NCBI GenBank assembly: GCA_024803745.1
Contig: JANJXV010000013.1
Coordinates: 1,612,001-1,676,000, forward strand
Source of the DNA: Megascapheus bottae
Lineage: Eukaryota; Chordata; Mammalia; Rodentia; Geomyidae
Direction: 5' to 3'
Length of the DNA stretch: 64,000 nucleotides
The notes beneath the pieces were generated by a model. That model was not told the DNA's origin, searched no databases, and worked only from the letters and a program-made list of their open reading frames with translations. A program made the translations under genes and the position numbers. Shown here piece after piece: positions 32,033-42,563 of the stretch (positions within the stretch are counted from its first letter, which is position 1; every line of letters starts with the position of its first letter).

Positions 32033-32240
32033 CTTCTAAACTAGGATCAAGTTTTGATTCAAGAGGACATTTGCGATGTCTGGTGACATTTGTAACTGTC
32101 ATGAATAGGGAGAGAGTGGAGTCGCTGCTGTCTTCTAGATGATGGAAGCCAAAAAGATGTTACTAAACTTCTCAGTGCACAGAACAAGACAGCTCCCCTC
32201 TCCAAAAACAAACGAATGAATATATATAGTGCAAAGATCA
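32033..32240 (+). mobile_element. MER20 (hAT-Charlie DNA transposon fossil)
   Basis: 'ttctaaactaggatcaagttttgattcaagaggacatttgcgatgtctggtgacatttgtaactgtcatga', 'gatgttactaaacttctcagtgcacagaacaagacagctccc' and 'aaaaacaaacgaatgaa' match MER20 from near its 5' end to its 3' half. It is a non-autonomous element with no transposase. Confidence 0.75.
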
Positions 32241-32245
32241 AGGAG

Positions 32246-32752
32246 CTCCAATTTATACAAAAATAGTGTCATGCTTGCCACAAATACACAAAAGTTACCT
32301 ATGCTCTCCATTTTTTCTATTTGCTGCATATATGTATATGCCATTGTAGATCAGTGTCATGTTTTTACATTTTATCCTTATATGCAATTATCCTTTAGCT
32401 TTCGTATGCAATTTTCCTACTGTGCAGGTTCTTTTATCCATTCCTTTTTTCTGTGTTAGAATCAATATCATACATAGCTACGATTTTGTATAGGCAGCAA
32501 ATCTCCTTTAGGTAACGGCATTAACCTGCTCCATGTGATTCTTGTGAGTTACTGCAACCTTGAACACATTGGTGATCATCTGTCTTTTTTCTAGTAGGAA
32601 TGACACACCAAAGTGAAGATGCGCAAGAATCATCAGGTGGCAGCAACCATGCCATGTAGTGTAAATACTCCACACGTCACCGTTGCAGCACTGTGTACTG
32701 ATTCTACTGTACTCTTCCATTAAATATCCTCCCTTTTTAAAGTCAGTCATCA
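32246..32752. other. No feature recognised
   Basis: Anonymous sequence. Confidence 0.55.
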
Positions 32753-32955
32753 CTGGCTGGGCACCAATGGGGCTTGCACAAAGGTGGGGATCTGAGGATA
32801 GTGGTTCTAAGCCAGGAAGGGCAAGAAAAGTCCATGAAAGTCTTATTTCAATATACTACTACCAAAACAAAACTAATTCCCCCAAATCAGAACTGGAGCT
32901 GTGGCTCAAGGCTCAGAAACAGGGCCCCAGCCCTGAGTTCAAGGTCTAGGCTAAT
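32753..32955 (+). mobile_element. B1-Geo dimeric SINE with internal deletions
   Basis: 'actggctgggcaccaatgg' skips the 'cctgtaatcctagctactca' part and picks up at 'ggggatctgaggatagtgg'. The right arm is shortened to 'ggagctgtggctcaagg' then 'gccctgagttcaagg'. Confidence 0.75.
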
Positions 32956-33127
32956 AGCCATCAAATTCTATAAAATAAACTCCTTTCTGAGAAGCAGCAT
33001 AGAAATATTCTCCTAGCTACTTCACTTCTTCCTCTGGGAAGAAGTCAGCAGGACTTATTGTACAATTAATTGGAATTTACTTCTGATGAGGAAATTTAAT
33101 CCTTCAAATCTCTGAATACTGTGCTTC

Positions 33128-33187
33128 AGAATCTACTAAAAAACACACACACACACAAACCAACCAAACAAAAAAACAAAAAAACAG
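33128..33187. repeat. A-rich (CA)n/(AAAC)n tract
   Basis: Short CA and AAAC units. Confidence 0.8.
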
Positions 33188-33290
33188 AATACTTTTCACA
33201 ATGATATTTAAAAGTAGACTACCACCTGGTACCTTAATGGATACAATATCAAAATGCCAGCAGTGTAGGTTAGGGCTTTCATGAGAGCAA

Positions 33291-33435
33291 TGGTTTAGGC
33301 ATTTCAGCATACATGAAAGCACCTGGAAAGCTTGCTTAACTGCAGATTCTGAGATACATTCCAGAGGTTCAGTACATCTGGAATAAGGTCTAAGGATTTG
33401 ATTTTCTACCAAGTTCCAAGTTGTTATCACACTTT
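33291..33435 (+). mobile_element. MER5A-like (hAT-Charlie DNA transposon fossil)
   Basis: 'tcagcatacatgaaagcacctggaaagcttgcttaactgcagattctgag', 'ggttcagtacatctggaataaggtctaaggatttgattttctaccaagttcc' aligns by eye with the MER5A body. Terminal repeats are not clear. Confidence 0.7.
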
Positions 33436-33574
33436 TTCTTCCCTTCTTCAGACTCTGTTTCAAGCAGCATAGTGAGAACATGTCAAATTTTCTGCCATAA
33501 CCTTAATTTTATGTGTTAGAAAGTTCAGATGCTTTAGTTACAAGTAAATGAACCCATTTTTGAACTGGCTCAAA

Positions 33575-33782
33575 TAACAAAGGGAACTCAAGGCCTGGGT
33601 ACTGTCACTGAATTTTTCTCAAGGCTTGCACTCTACCTCTGGAGGGACAGCTCCATTTTGGTTTTTTTGGTGCTTAATTGGAAGTCTCCTGGATTTTCCT
33701 GGCTGGGTTGACTTTGAATTCCAGTTCTCAGATCTCAGCCTTCTGAGTACCTGAAATTATAGGCCTGAGCCATGACAGCCAC
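33575..33782 (-). mobile_element. B1-Geo-type SINE, antisense, diverged
   Basis: 'gaactcaaggcctgggtactgtcactg', 'tttggtgcttaattgg', 'ctggctgggttgactttgaattcc' and 'cttctgagtacctgaaattataggcctgagcc'. Confidence 0.75.
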
Positions 33783-33802
33783 TGAGTTTACAATATGAAT
33801 TT

Positions 33803-34197
33803 CTTTTTTTATATATTTTTATTGTAATTAATAAAAGGGTTACATGATATTTGCCAGATAGAAGGTGCATTAATTCACATATATTGATACCCTTTCACAT
33901 GTCTTGGTCCCCATTACCCTTCCCCCAGCTCTCCCCCCCCCCGTCTTGGTTTTCCCCCCTTCCCTATCCAATTTCAAATAACCAAATACAAATAAATCCA
34001 ATATATCAGATAACAAAGTGAGATACTGTAACAATATGAGATAACCAAGGGATAGCAAAAGAGATGAGAGATATCACAGTACATTAAGGACAACAATCAT
34101 TCATTATATGGCTTTTGTTTCAATATTCTGGAGGTCTTTTCAATTAGCTTCCTACTATATGGCCTTATGTATCAAGGTTTTGCTCTATTGCAGATTA
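33803..34197 (-). mobile_element. L1 3' UTR, antisense
   Basis: Near-identical to 16773-17090 over the first 300 bases, then continues 'caatattctggaggtcttttcaattagcttcctactatatggccttatgtatcaaggttttgctctattgcag' before truncating. It includes the C-rich block with a poly-C run at 33936-33946. Confidence 0.93.
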
Positions 34198-34284
34198 TTC
34201 AAATAAATTGGCACTTTGTGGTCTTTGGCTGTAGTTCAACTTTGCTACCAAACACCTGGTTCTTTCAAAGTAAATTGCTTTTCT

Positions 34285-34385
34285 TTCTTTTTTCTTTTTT
34301 TTTCCCCAGTGCTAATGATTAGATTCAGGACCTCACACACATATGCAAAGACAGCATTGTTTAGCCTTACACTTTGCTACTAAAA
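34285..34385 (-). mobile_element. Old monomeric ID-type SINE, antisense
   Basis: A T-rich run, then 'ccccagtgctaatgattagattcaggacctcacacacatatgcaaag' matches reversed ID ('ccccagtgctgggattgaacc...gcaag'). Confidence 0.6.
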
Positions 34386-35384
34386 ACCATGAAGTGTGCA
34401 GATCTGCTGTCAATGTGTTATTGACTATCTTTCCTTCTTAGATTTAAATTTAACTAAATCGTAAAGCATCTCAGCATATTTCAGACCTAACTGTTCATCT
34501 CCATCTTCTCTCCTTCTCTGAAGACGTCATGCTCTACCTGAAAAGAAAATGATTTCGTTTTGCACATCCATTCTCTCTGTCAGAACTCCCAAATGCTAAG
34601 AATTCCTACGTAAGATTATGGGATTTAAAAAAATGGATAAATTTATTTAAGCTGAATTTCTATTGTTTGCCTCCCCCACATCTACCTTCATTCCCCAAAT
34701 AAACTTAAGAAGCTTTGTACATGCCACATCATGCTATGTATATTACATAAGAAGAAAGAATAATTGGTTCAATCAAGATGCAGCAGCTGACAGAGAATAT
34801 GACCACATAACATTTCATGACCAGGGGCAGGAACACTTAAATTATCTTATTAATATATTATTTTGAATAGTGAAACACTGGATAATAAAGATTGAGAAAA
34901 ATCTAAGACTTCTATAAGAGAAATTACATTATGTTTTATTGAATTCAAATCCTAAAAACCTAATAATATCCAACAAATCAATAACTGGTAAAGTACTCAT
35001 TTTTAATAACAGCTTTCTGCCTTGGGACAGTTAACTCTATTAAGTGTTATTTTTTCCACCAAGGCAAAAAAATATATATAAACGACAAAAGCCCCCTTTG
35101 GAAATGTCTTTCAGTTGAATAAATTCTTTGCAGGGTGCAGCATTGGTTTATAACTCTACTTGAGGTATTTTCCTTCTTTATGACCTTTTTTCCTTCAATG
35201 TGGCATGGTAAAACAAAGAAAAAAATGACTCAGACTCTACTTTTGAAACTAAACAGTTGATCTGAAATCCTTTCCTGTTTATCCTTTGTGCGTATCCTTG
35301 TGTGTCCTCTCAAGGTCAGAGAAAGGGTGAGCATACACTGCTGAGAAAGTTGAGAATCAATCAGAAACATTCTATTGTTGCTTT
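34386..35384. other. No feature recognised
   Basis: Anonymous AT-rich sequence. Confidence 0.55.
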
Positions 35385-35467
35385 TACTTTTCTTCTTTTT
35401 GAAGGGCTGGGAATTAAACCAAAGATTTCATGTGTCAAGGGCTTTACCACTGACCTTAGCCCTATTC
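35385..35467 (-). mobile_element. Old monomeric ID-type SINE, antisense
   Basis: 'agggctgggaattaaaccaaagatttcatgtgtcaagggctttaccactgaccttagcccta' is a reversed ID unit with both promoter boxes decayed. Confidence 0.6.
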
Positions 35468-35774
35468 TAAAAAACAAGTTTGAAGAAAAGACAGCAAAAG
35501 AGAAGACATTTTTTTTTCTCTAGAATTACCTTCCCATTAGGTTGCTTCTTTCTGTGGTTTTCATTTTCCGGCTTAACTGTTGCTACACACAATAATGATA
35601 GTGATTAGGGTGTAGGCTTATCAAAGGCCAAGGAAGTAACAAAGCTTTGTGGTAAGAACACCACCTATCCTTCCATTTCTCGGCTTATTTATAGCTGACA
35701 GGCAACATATATACAAAGAAAGTGGTGAGATACCCTCTTGGTTATTAAGATAGTCTCTTGGGAAGGTGACCTCT
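35468..35774. other. No feature recognised
   Basis: Anonymous sequence. Confidence 0.5.
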
Positions 35775-35852
35775 AGTTGAGATCCTCTCCAGCTCAGCCT
35801 CTAGCATGGCTAGAATTACATGCATGAGCTTCTTCACCAAGCTACATTGGAC
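35775..35852 (-). mobile_element. B1-like left-arm remnant, antisense
   Basis: 'gttgagatcctctccagctcagcctctagcatggctagaattacatgcatgagc' is a reversed 7SL-type 5' portion; nothing else of the element remains. Confidence 0.5.
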
Positions 35853-35873
35853 ACCCATACAGTAAAAAAAAAA

Positions 35874-35878
35874 GTATA

Positions 35879-35917
<39 letters not shown>
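35874..35917. repeat. (TA)n microsatellite
   Basis: About 20 TA units with one early interruption. Confidence 0.95.
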
Positions 35918-35919
<2 letters not shown>

Positions 35920-36496
35920 GCCCTTCCTACAGGTTCATACTACTTGAAATGTCGTAATAAGCAATTAGAAATATAATTGAAAATCACTGTTGTACTTATG
36001 GGCTGCAAAGCTCTCTGTCTAAAACCAGGCAAAATATATTCTGTTTTTCATTTTGTCCTTAACCCTATCCTAAAGTTGCCTGGAATACCCTAATGTCACA
36101 GCACAGAAAGCAAAACAGAGTAAGAATATTTGCAAAAAGCCAACAGACTTAACTGATGTGGTTGAAATGTCTTACGATTGACCTTTCACCAACTACATGA
36201 ACAAATCAGTGGTAGTCTTGGACAGCAAGTGAGAAGCCATGAGGCTGAGAGTCAGCTTCACAGTAAATCCATTTTTATGCTACAGGTTTTTAGCTTGACT
36301 GTCAAAAGTTGATGAACCTTTTGAGAATCTCCATTAGAAACATTGGGGTGATTTGTGAGGCAACTGGTGGAAAGAGATGATAATTATTCATTTATTTTTG
36401 ATCTTTGAACTTTGATCTACTCAACTATCACGTATTCAAGAATGAGAAAGTTGGTTCTTGTTGTTTAATAACCTTTTTTATGAAACTTGTGATTAC

Positions 36497-36728
36497 CCGG
36501 AACTGATGGCTAATGCCTACAATCCTGGCTACTCAGGAAGCTGAGATCTGAGTATCATGGTTCAAAGCAACCTTGGGAAAGTCTGAGAGACTTTCATTTC
36601 CAATTAACTAACAAAAAGCTACAAGTAGTTTTCAGGCTCAAGTGGGATTATATGAGCCTTGAGCATAAAAGCTAAAGAATAGCACCAGGCCCTGAATTCA
36701 AGTCCCAGCACTAGCACAAAAACAACAG
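36497..36728 (+). mobile_element. B1-Geo dimeric SINE
   Basis: 'gatggctaatgcctacaatcctggctactcaggaagctgagatctgagtatcatggttcaaagc', 'ttccaattaacta', 'caggctcaagtgg' and 'ccctgaattcaagtcccagcactagc'. Confidence 0.88.
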
Positions 36729-37732
36729 AAATCTATGATATGTGCTTCCTACTCTTAGCTTTTATACCCTCCTTTAAACTATGCCTAAGTTCATGAAGAC
36801 ACAAACAACTGAGATTTCGTAGGCCTCTGGACCTGAGGTTGAAACTTTGGTCTCATGGGAATACTTGAGCTTCTTAGCTGAGGAGCAAAGGCCACCATGT
36901 CATTAGAAGACTGGTCCATTCACAATCACTTATTCATAAAACCCTTAAGTCAAGTGAGCACAAAGGCTTTAGTTGAGCCATTTCTGGCCCAGTTGAATGG
37001 GCTGGACCAAGGGCACTAAAGAAAGAGAAGAAAAGTCTATCCTCAAGCAGATTTATATACCCCAGGCTTATCTTACTCACAGAACCCAACCAAGCAGACC
37101 ACTATAAAACAGATATACATGACATAGGAGCAAGCTTGATGCCATAGTTATGTGGCTGACTTCCTCACTCAGCCTATTAGGGGTCTCTAATCTACCCAGT
37201 CTACACATAACAATACACTTGTCATGCTAATTCTCTGCCTTTGAGAGGCTGGTTACAGCACAAGAACAATACACTCAATCGAATTGTTTTCTAAATGAAG
37301 ATACTAGATACTTGGAGCACAAATTACTTTTAACAGAAATGGAACATTTTTATTCAAAGATATGGAGGAATTCCCTTACTGTGTTAAGAATTGTGGCCTT
37401 GGAAGTAGACAACCTTTATAAAACCAGTCATTGCTTCAGCCTTTGAAAGGCAGAATGCATCACAGTCCTGGATCATTGCATTCAAGTCCTCCAGGCCACA
37501 TGTCTGTAATTCCCTTTCCCAGGAATATTTTCATCTGTATCTCATTCCTTCAATCATCCACTCTCCTCCATCACTACTACTTTCTTTGTCCAAATCTTAC
37601 TTCTTCCAGGTATCCTACATTCTTATAGAAGAGTACTGCTGTGTTCTCTTGAATGTCCTTTGGACACTGGAGAAAGGCAGGTTTTGGGATTTTTTTGTTG
37701 TTGTTCAAAAGAACCTGTGTCTTAAATCCAGG
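36729..37732. other. No gene; part may be an unrecognised LTR
   Basis: 36740-37230 is more GC-balanced than its surroundings and has an LTR-like feel ('gcagatttatataccccaggc', 'actataaaacag'). I could find no terminal TG..CA pair with flanking duplication and no known family. Confidence 0.3.
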
Positions 37733-37925
37733 CAACATTACTAAAGGTGATAATCCTATTTATTTAGAAGACAGAGATAAAGGTTCAAGGCCAGCGTAGG
37801 CAAAAAATTTCACAAGACTCCACCTCATTCAATGGCTGTTCACATAGGCAGGTACTTGTTATTTCAGCTAAAGGGGAAATACAATGGCTGGACTCAGTGA
37901 TATGTGCCTGTCATCCCTACCAAGA
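37733..37925 (+). mobile_element. Old B1-like SINE fragments
   Basis: 'gataatcctatttatttagaagacagagataaaggttcaaggccagcgtaggc' is a left-arm remnant. A second start 'ggctggactcagtgatatgtgcctgtcatccctac' at 37883 suggests two partial copies in a row. Confidence 0.5.
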
Positions 37926-38100
37926 TTATATTAGATGAAATCGCTAGCATAATATAATATGAAGAAAGACATCCTTTTCAACCAATAGTAGTGGCAGAAT
38001 TGGCTATACACATGCAGAAAACTAAAGGTAGAGCCTTACATATCACCGTGCAATAGATCAATTCCAAATGGATCAAAGACCTTAAGGTAAGACCAGATAA

Positions 38101-38645
38101 TGAAGTAGGGAGATTGGCCGTGTGGTAGATGGTAGGATCTAATATTTTGTCTTCATGATGGAGGGAGGTGAAGGCCCCCATCTCCCAAGTGATGAGCAAA
38201 CCTGAATCCCTGGAGGCAGGGATGGGAGTTGGATAGTAGGTTACTAAACCAGTCAATCCAGTGCCTGGGATTCAAGTTTCCTGTGAATTGCCCTTTAATC
38301 TTCACACTATTTAAGCCAAGTAGTTCAGGTGCTATTAGGCCATGCCATATGTCTCTGTGTTTGTGTCCCATCTCCTGTCTCCTGGCTCTTCTCTGATCAT
38401 CATGATATCCCTCTTCACTGGAGTTGATTTGATTAATGTTTTGTTTGATTAATGTTTTTGTTCTTTCCTTTCTCTTCAGCCTTCATTGCTCAGTTTTCTA
38501 AGTGTTAAGTGCATTTCTTGGCTGCTGGTCTTTGAGACAGAAGTCCACCTTATCACTGGTCTTTTAATAAAGACTCCAAATTAGACCTGTCAAATGTGGT
38601 TTTTCTATTTTCTTGTGACTGGATTTGTACCTGCTTTCTGGTACA
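38101..38645 (+). mobile_element. Solo LTR inserted in L1 ORF2
   Basis: A 545-base block that does not belong to L1 begins TG (38101) and ends CA (38645). L1 ORF2 runs up to 'aagaccagata' on the left and continues 'ccctgaaattttt' on the right. A 4-base near-duplication, ataa (38097-38100) against atac (38646-38649), fits an ERV1-class integration. Inside are a TATA-like ctatttaag at 38308-38316 and a poly(A) signal AATAAA at 38566-38571, in the order expected for U3-R-U5 on the plus strand. There is no internal viral region, so it is a recombined solo LTR. I do not recognise the family. Confidence 0.75.
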
Positions 38646-38900
38646 ATACCCTGAAATTTTTATAGGAAAGGATAGGATGACACAGGTTGAAAGTTCCTAA
38701 ATAAAGATCCAAAATCACAACAAATCAAAGAACAACTAACTAAATTGGATTCCATCAAACTGAAGAGTTTCTGCATGGCAAAAGACATAGCTAACAAGAT
38801 AAACGGAAAGCCTACAGAATGAGAGATCTTTACTAGCTAAGCATCAGACAAGGGCCTCATATCTAAAATATACTTAACACTTAAAAATTAAACCTCCCCA

Positions 38901-39111
38901 GGACCGGAAGTTTGGCCTAGTGGTAGTGTGCTTGCCTAGCATTCACCAAGACCTGGTTCAATTCCTTGATACCACAAACATAGAAAAAAGCCAGAAATGG
39001 TTCTGTGGTTCAAGTGGTAGAGCTCTAACCATGAGAAAGCCCAAGGACAGTGCTCAGGCCCAGTTCACGCCAGAAGTGGCAAAAAAGTACATAAGTAATT
39101 TAAAAATTAAA
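38901..39111 (+). mobile_element. IDL-Geo SINE nested in L1
   Basis: It is flanked by ttaaaaattaaacctcccca (38881-38900) and ttaaaaattaaacatcccca (39112-39131), a 20-base duplication with one mismatch. 'ggaccggaagtttggcctagtggtagtgtg' starts the left arm; the Geo arm is slightly shortened at 'gcccagttcacgcc'. The target TTAAAA fits the L1 endonuclease preference. Confidence 0.95.
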
Positions 39112-39639
39112 TTAAAAATTAAACATCCCCAAAACAAATCCTCAAAGAAGAAACAATCCAGTTAATAAGTGGGCTAAAGACTTAAAGATTAAAGTTGTTG
39201 ATTGCAGCATTGTTTACCATAACCAACATATGGAATCAACCTAGATGCACCTCATGGAGGAATAGATTAAGAAAATGTGGTATAGATACACAGTGGAATT
39301 TTATTCTTCCATCCAAAATAATGATAAGGGCTCATTAGTAAGGAATTGGAAAGTCTTGGGAAAATTATATTAAGCAAAGTAAGCAAGACCCAAAGAAATA
39401 TAGGCTGTATGGTTTCCCTCATTTGTAATAATTAGAATGTGCCTATATATCTACTGGTGATACTCACCAGTGATACTCAATAGCCAATATGTTGGAAAAG
39501 AGCTATTCTTGATCAGAAGGGAAAAATTGGGAGAAAATGAAGGAGTGGTGACACTGTTTTAAAAAAAATGTGCTCACTGCTTGACTTATTTAACTGTAAT
39601 TTCTCTGAACATCCCTTTACAATGATTTTTTTAATGAAT

Positions 39640-39960
39640 TATATAACCTGAGGGTAGGGATAGGAGGGGGAAAATGGGAAAGAATAAAGGAAGGCGTGAC
39701 ATTGGCTAAGAAACATTGTACTCATAAACTTATAACCAGACTTATGGGATTGAAACATTTCTATACAACTACATAATAATAATGATAATAACAGAACAAT
39801 TTGTAATTATTAATATGATAGCAATATTAGAATTGATTAATAATTAATTGATAATGTTTTAATTAATAATATTAGAAATAAGAGATGTAATGGAGGTGAA
39901 TATTATCTAAGAACTTGATATACATGGATAAAAATGAAAAAATAAAACCTGTCAAAATTG
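39640..39960 (+). mobile_element. Probable L1 3' ends, sense, two fragments
   Basis: 39640-39800 ('gggtagggataggagggggaaaatggg' then 'gacattggctaagaaacattgtactcataaac') and 39885-39955 ('ggaggtgaatattatctaagaacttgatatacatgg') each look like the end of a separate L1 3' UTR. Confidence 0.4.
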
Positions 39961-39979
39961 TTCAAAAGTAGGCACAGTA

Positions 39980-40204
39980 GTCAAGTACTGGTGGCTCAGC
40001 CTATAATCTTAGCTATTTAGGAAGCTGAGATCTGAAGATATCAGTTTAAGGACAGCCCCTGAAGACAAATCCAAGAGATTCTTATCTCTAGTTAACCAAT
40101 TGCTGGTTTATCTCCCATTAAAAAGTCTGGTTCTAGTGGTAAAGCATGTCTTGAGAAAAAATCCTAAGCAATTACCCAGGACCCAAAATTCAATCACCAG
40201 TACT

Positions 40205-40206
<2 letters not shown>
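39980..40206 (+). mobile_element. B1-Geo dimeric SINE, diverged
   Basis: 'actggtggctcagcctataatcttagctatttaggaagctgagatctgaagatatcag', 'ttcttatctctagttaacca' and 'caatcaccagtactag'. Its tail has become a CA array. Confidence 0.82.

Positions 40207-40256
<50 letters not shown>
40207..40256. repeat. (CA)n microsatellite
   Basis: About 24 CA units at the tail of the preceding SINE. Confidence 0.96.
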
Positions 40257-40258
<2 letters not shown>

Positions 40259-40348
40259 GAGAAATGGATTTGATCAAATTACATTGCATGCACTTACAGA
40301 AATACTAGAATGAAATGCCTTTATACAATTAACACCCAGTATTTTTTA

Positions 40349-40830
40349 TTTGTTATTTTTATTTCAAGTTTTGCTTAACATGTATTTTTATTATAATCAA
40401 TAGAAGTGTTACATTATATTCATCAGATACAAGGTGCATTACTTCACAAACATTCATAACCTTTCTCATGTCTTGGTCCCCATTTCCCTCCCCCACCCCA
40501 CCCCTCATCTTGTTTTCCCCCTTCCCTATCCTATTTCAAATTACCAAATAAATACATATACAATATATCTGATAACAAGGTGAAATACTGTAACTATGAG
40601 ATAACCAAGGGACAGCAAAAGAGATGAGAGATAACATAGTACATTAAGGACAACAATCATGCATTATGTGGCTTTTGCTCTATATCCTGGAGGTCCTTTC
40701 ATTTAACATCATACAATATGGCCTTATGTATCTAGGTTTTGTTCTATTATAAACCTCTGCTCGGAGAGCCCAAGGTTTCTACTGATTATGACAAATGAGG
40801 GAAACCATTGAACCTATGTTCCTTTAAGTC
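40349..40830 (-). mobile_element. L1 3' UTR, antisense, with target-site duplication
   Basis: Flanked by taacacccagtatttttta (40330-40348) and taacacccagtaattttta (40831-40849). It includes the reversed tail, C-rich block, 'tcatcttgttttcccccttccc', 'ataaccaagggacagcaaaag' and 'tctgctcggagagcccaaggtttctactgattatgacaaatgagg'. The flanks look like an older L1 3' end in sense, so this is L1 in L1. Confidence 0.92.
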
Positions 40831-40895
40831 TAACACCCAGTAATTTTTAAAGGGATTAGAAAGTCCTGAAACAGAATGGCAGGGGAGGGGGAATG

Positions 40896-41022
40896 AGGAA
40901 GGAAGGAAGGAAGGAAAGAAAGAAGGAAAGAAGGAAGGAAGGAAGGAAGGAAGGAAGGAAGGAAGGAAGGAAGGAAGGAAGGAAGAAAGGAAGGAAGGAA
41001 AGAAGGAAGGAAGGAAGGAAGG
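40896..41022. repeat. (GGAA)n array, ~125 bp
   Basis: Mostly GGAA with scattered AGAA variants. The minus strand shows Leu-Pro-Ser-Phe repeats in an open frame, which is an artefact. Confidence 0.97.
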
Positions 41023-41160
41023 GGGAGAGGGAATGAAGGAGGAAGGGATGGAGAGAAGGAAAAGAGGTGACATTTATTAAGATATATTATATTCATAAAT
41101 GCTTCATTAAATGGCACCTCCTTTGCACAACTACATAAAGATAATATTAAAAATAAAAAC
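41023..41160 (+). mobile_element. Probable L1 3' end, sense
   Basis: 'gagaaggaaaagaggtgacatttattaagatatattatattcataaatgcttc' and 'ggcacctcctttgcacaactacataaag' parallel 19760-19830 and 39690-39770. The GGAA array may have expanded from the purine-rich part of this UTR. Confidence 0.45.
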
Positions 41161-41422
41161 AAAAATAAATACAATAAATGCATGCAACAAAACAGAAAGC
41201 AAAGGAAAAAGGGAACTCCCATAAGGGAAATTATTTACTGTAAGGAAAGAATTGTTCTCTGTAGAGAGCAACTAGGTGGCTTTCTAAGCTGGCTAAAGGC
41301 TAGGAGGATAAAGACAGCTCTTTTGCCTTGTTAACATTGAACTCTATTCCAAAGATCTGCCAAGAAGCTATAGGTAGTGTGTTTTCTAGGTAACTCTACT
41401 TTAAAAAAAAATGGTTTCTCAA

Positions 41423-41653
41423 GCTGGGCACAGTGGCTCATATCTGTAATCCTAGCTACTCAGGAGACTGAGCTCTGAGGATCGAGGTTCAAAGCCAGCC
41501 TGGGCACTAAAGTCCATGATCATCTTCAATTAACCACCAGAAAAATGGAAGTGGCACTGTGGCTCAAGGGGTAGGGTGATAGCCTTGAGCTGAAGAGCTC
41601 ATGACAACACCGGGGCCCAAAGTTAAGTCCCATGACTGACCAAAAAAAAAAAA
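41423..41653 (+). mobile_element. B1-Geo dimeric SINE, well preserved
   Basis: 'gctgggcacagtggctcatatctgtaatcctagctactcaggagactgag', 'caaagccagcctgggc', 'ttcaattaaccacc', 'gtggctcaaggggtaggg', 'tagccttgagctgaagagctca' and 'aagtcccatgactgacc' with a 12-A tail. The flanks 'tttctcaag' (41414-41422) and 'gttctcaag' (41660-41668) are a likely target-site duplication. Confidence 0.92.
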
Positions 41654-41819
41654 ATGTGGGTTCTCAAGTCTTCAGGTTCCTGAAGCTCATATGGTAAGCT
41701 ATTTTCCAGTATCTAATTAAAAGATTTGAAGCCAAGATCAGATCATTTTTCTCCACTCACGACCCCCTAGTATTTCCTATGTTTGGGGACTTTTTGCCTA
41801 CGAAAGAGTTTCCCTTTGA

Positions 41820-42254
41820 AACATAGGCTCCACGGTTTCCCTCATTTGTAATAATTAGTACAAACCTTAGACTCTCTTAACAGAGGATTACAATAGCTCA
41901 AAATCCAAATATATAAAGCCATATAGGATGAGGCTAAATGAAAGGACCTCTAGGATATGGAAACTAGAGCTATATATGTTGTTTTTAATGTACTGTGTTA
42001 TTTCTCATCTCTTTTGTTGTCCCTTGGTTATTCTCATATTGTTACAGTATCTTCCCTTATTATCTGGTATATTGTATATATGTTTATTTATTTGCAATAA
42101 GAAAGGGAAGGGGAAAACAAGATTAGGGGAGGGGTGGGGGGAGGGAAATGGGGACAAAAACATGAGAAGGGGTAACTGTGTGAAATAATGCACCTTCTAT
42201 CTGGTGAATATAACTGTAACCCCTCTATTAATTACAATTAAAATATATGGGAAA
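41820..42254 (+). mobile_element. L1 3' UTR, sense, with target-site duplication
   Basis: aaagagtttccctttga (41803-41819) and aaagaatttccctttga (42255-42271) flank it. It starts 'aacataggctccacggtttccctcatttgtaataattag' and runs through 'ctcatcttttgttgtcccttggttattctcatattgttac' and a G-rich block at 42103-42150. It ends 'ctctattaattacaattaaaatat'. This gives the sense reading of the antisense copies. Confidence 0.93.
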
Positions 42255-42371
42255 AAAGAATTTCCCTTTGAGTAAGAACAAACAGATTCACTATATTACC
42301 AAAAGCAAAATAGAATTTCAGTGAACGTCCCCTTGAAGCTTCAAAAATACCTCCCTGAGAGGGGAGCTGGG

Positions 42372-42487
42372 AGCAGATAAACTGGGAGAGAATGAGGAAG
42401 GGGTGACACTGTTCAAAAGGGAATGTGCACATTATCTGACTTACATAACTGTATCTCCTCTGTATATCACCTTTATAATAATTTTAA
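42372..42487 (+). mobile_element. L1 3'-terminal fragment, sense
   Basis: 'aactgggagagaatgaggaaggggtgacactgttc', 'gtgcacattatctgacttacataactgtatctcctctgtatatcacctttataat' matches 39530-39630 closely. Confidence 0.7.
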
Positions 42488-42563
42488 GATATCCTTGAAT
42501 ATTAAGGCAGTCCAGTGTTTTCAGCTAGTGTTCCATACTGGCTCAGTTGAATTCCTCCGTTAG

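Larger units (their letters stand above)
37967..39635 (+). mobile_element. L1 LINE, sense, ORF2 3' part to 3' UTR, split twice
   Basis: It starts within ORF2 ('acatccttttcaaccaatag', 'ccaaatggatcaaagacctt') and is broken by a solo LTR (38101-38645) and by an IDL-Geo (38901-39111). It resumes with 'ggaatcaacctagatgcacctcatgg', 'attaagaaaatgtggtatagatacacagtgg' and a 3' UTR ending near 39635. After 'gtgggctaaagacttaaag' (about 39188) the text jumps to 'gttgattgcagcattgtttacc'. Roughly 400 bases of ORF2 present in full-length mammalian L1 are therefore deleted. ORF2 is not functional. Confidence 0.9.

Noticed and set aside
40786..41222. Open frames encoding repeated Leu-Pro-Ser-Phe on the minus strand
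   Set aside because: They translate a GGAA/TTCC array; the same happens at 46333-46572 and 59385-59636. No start context, conservation or non-repeat domain supports a protein.
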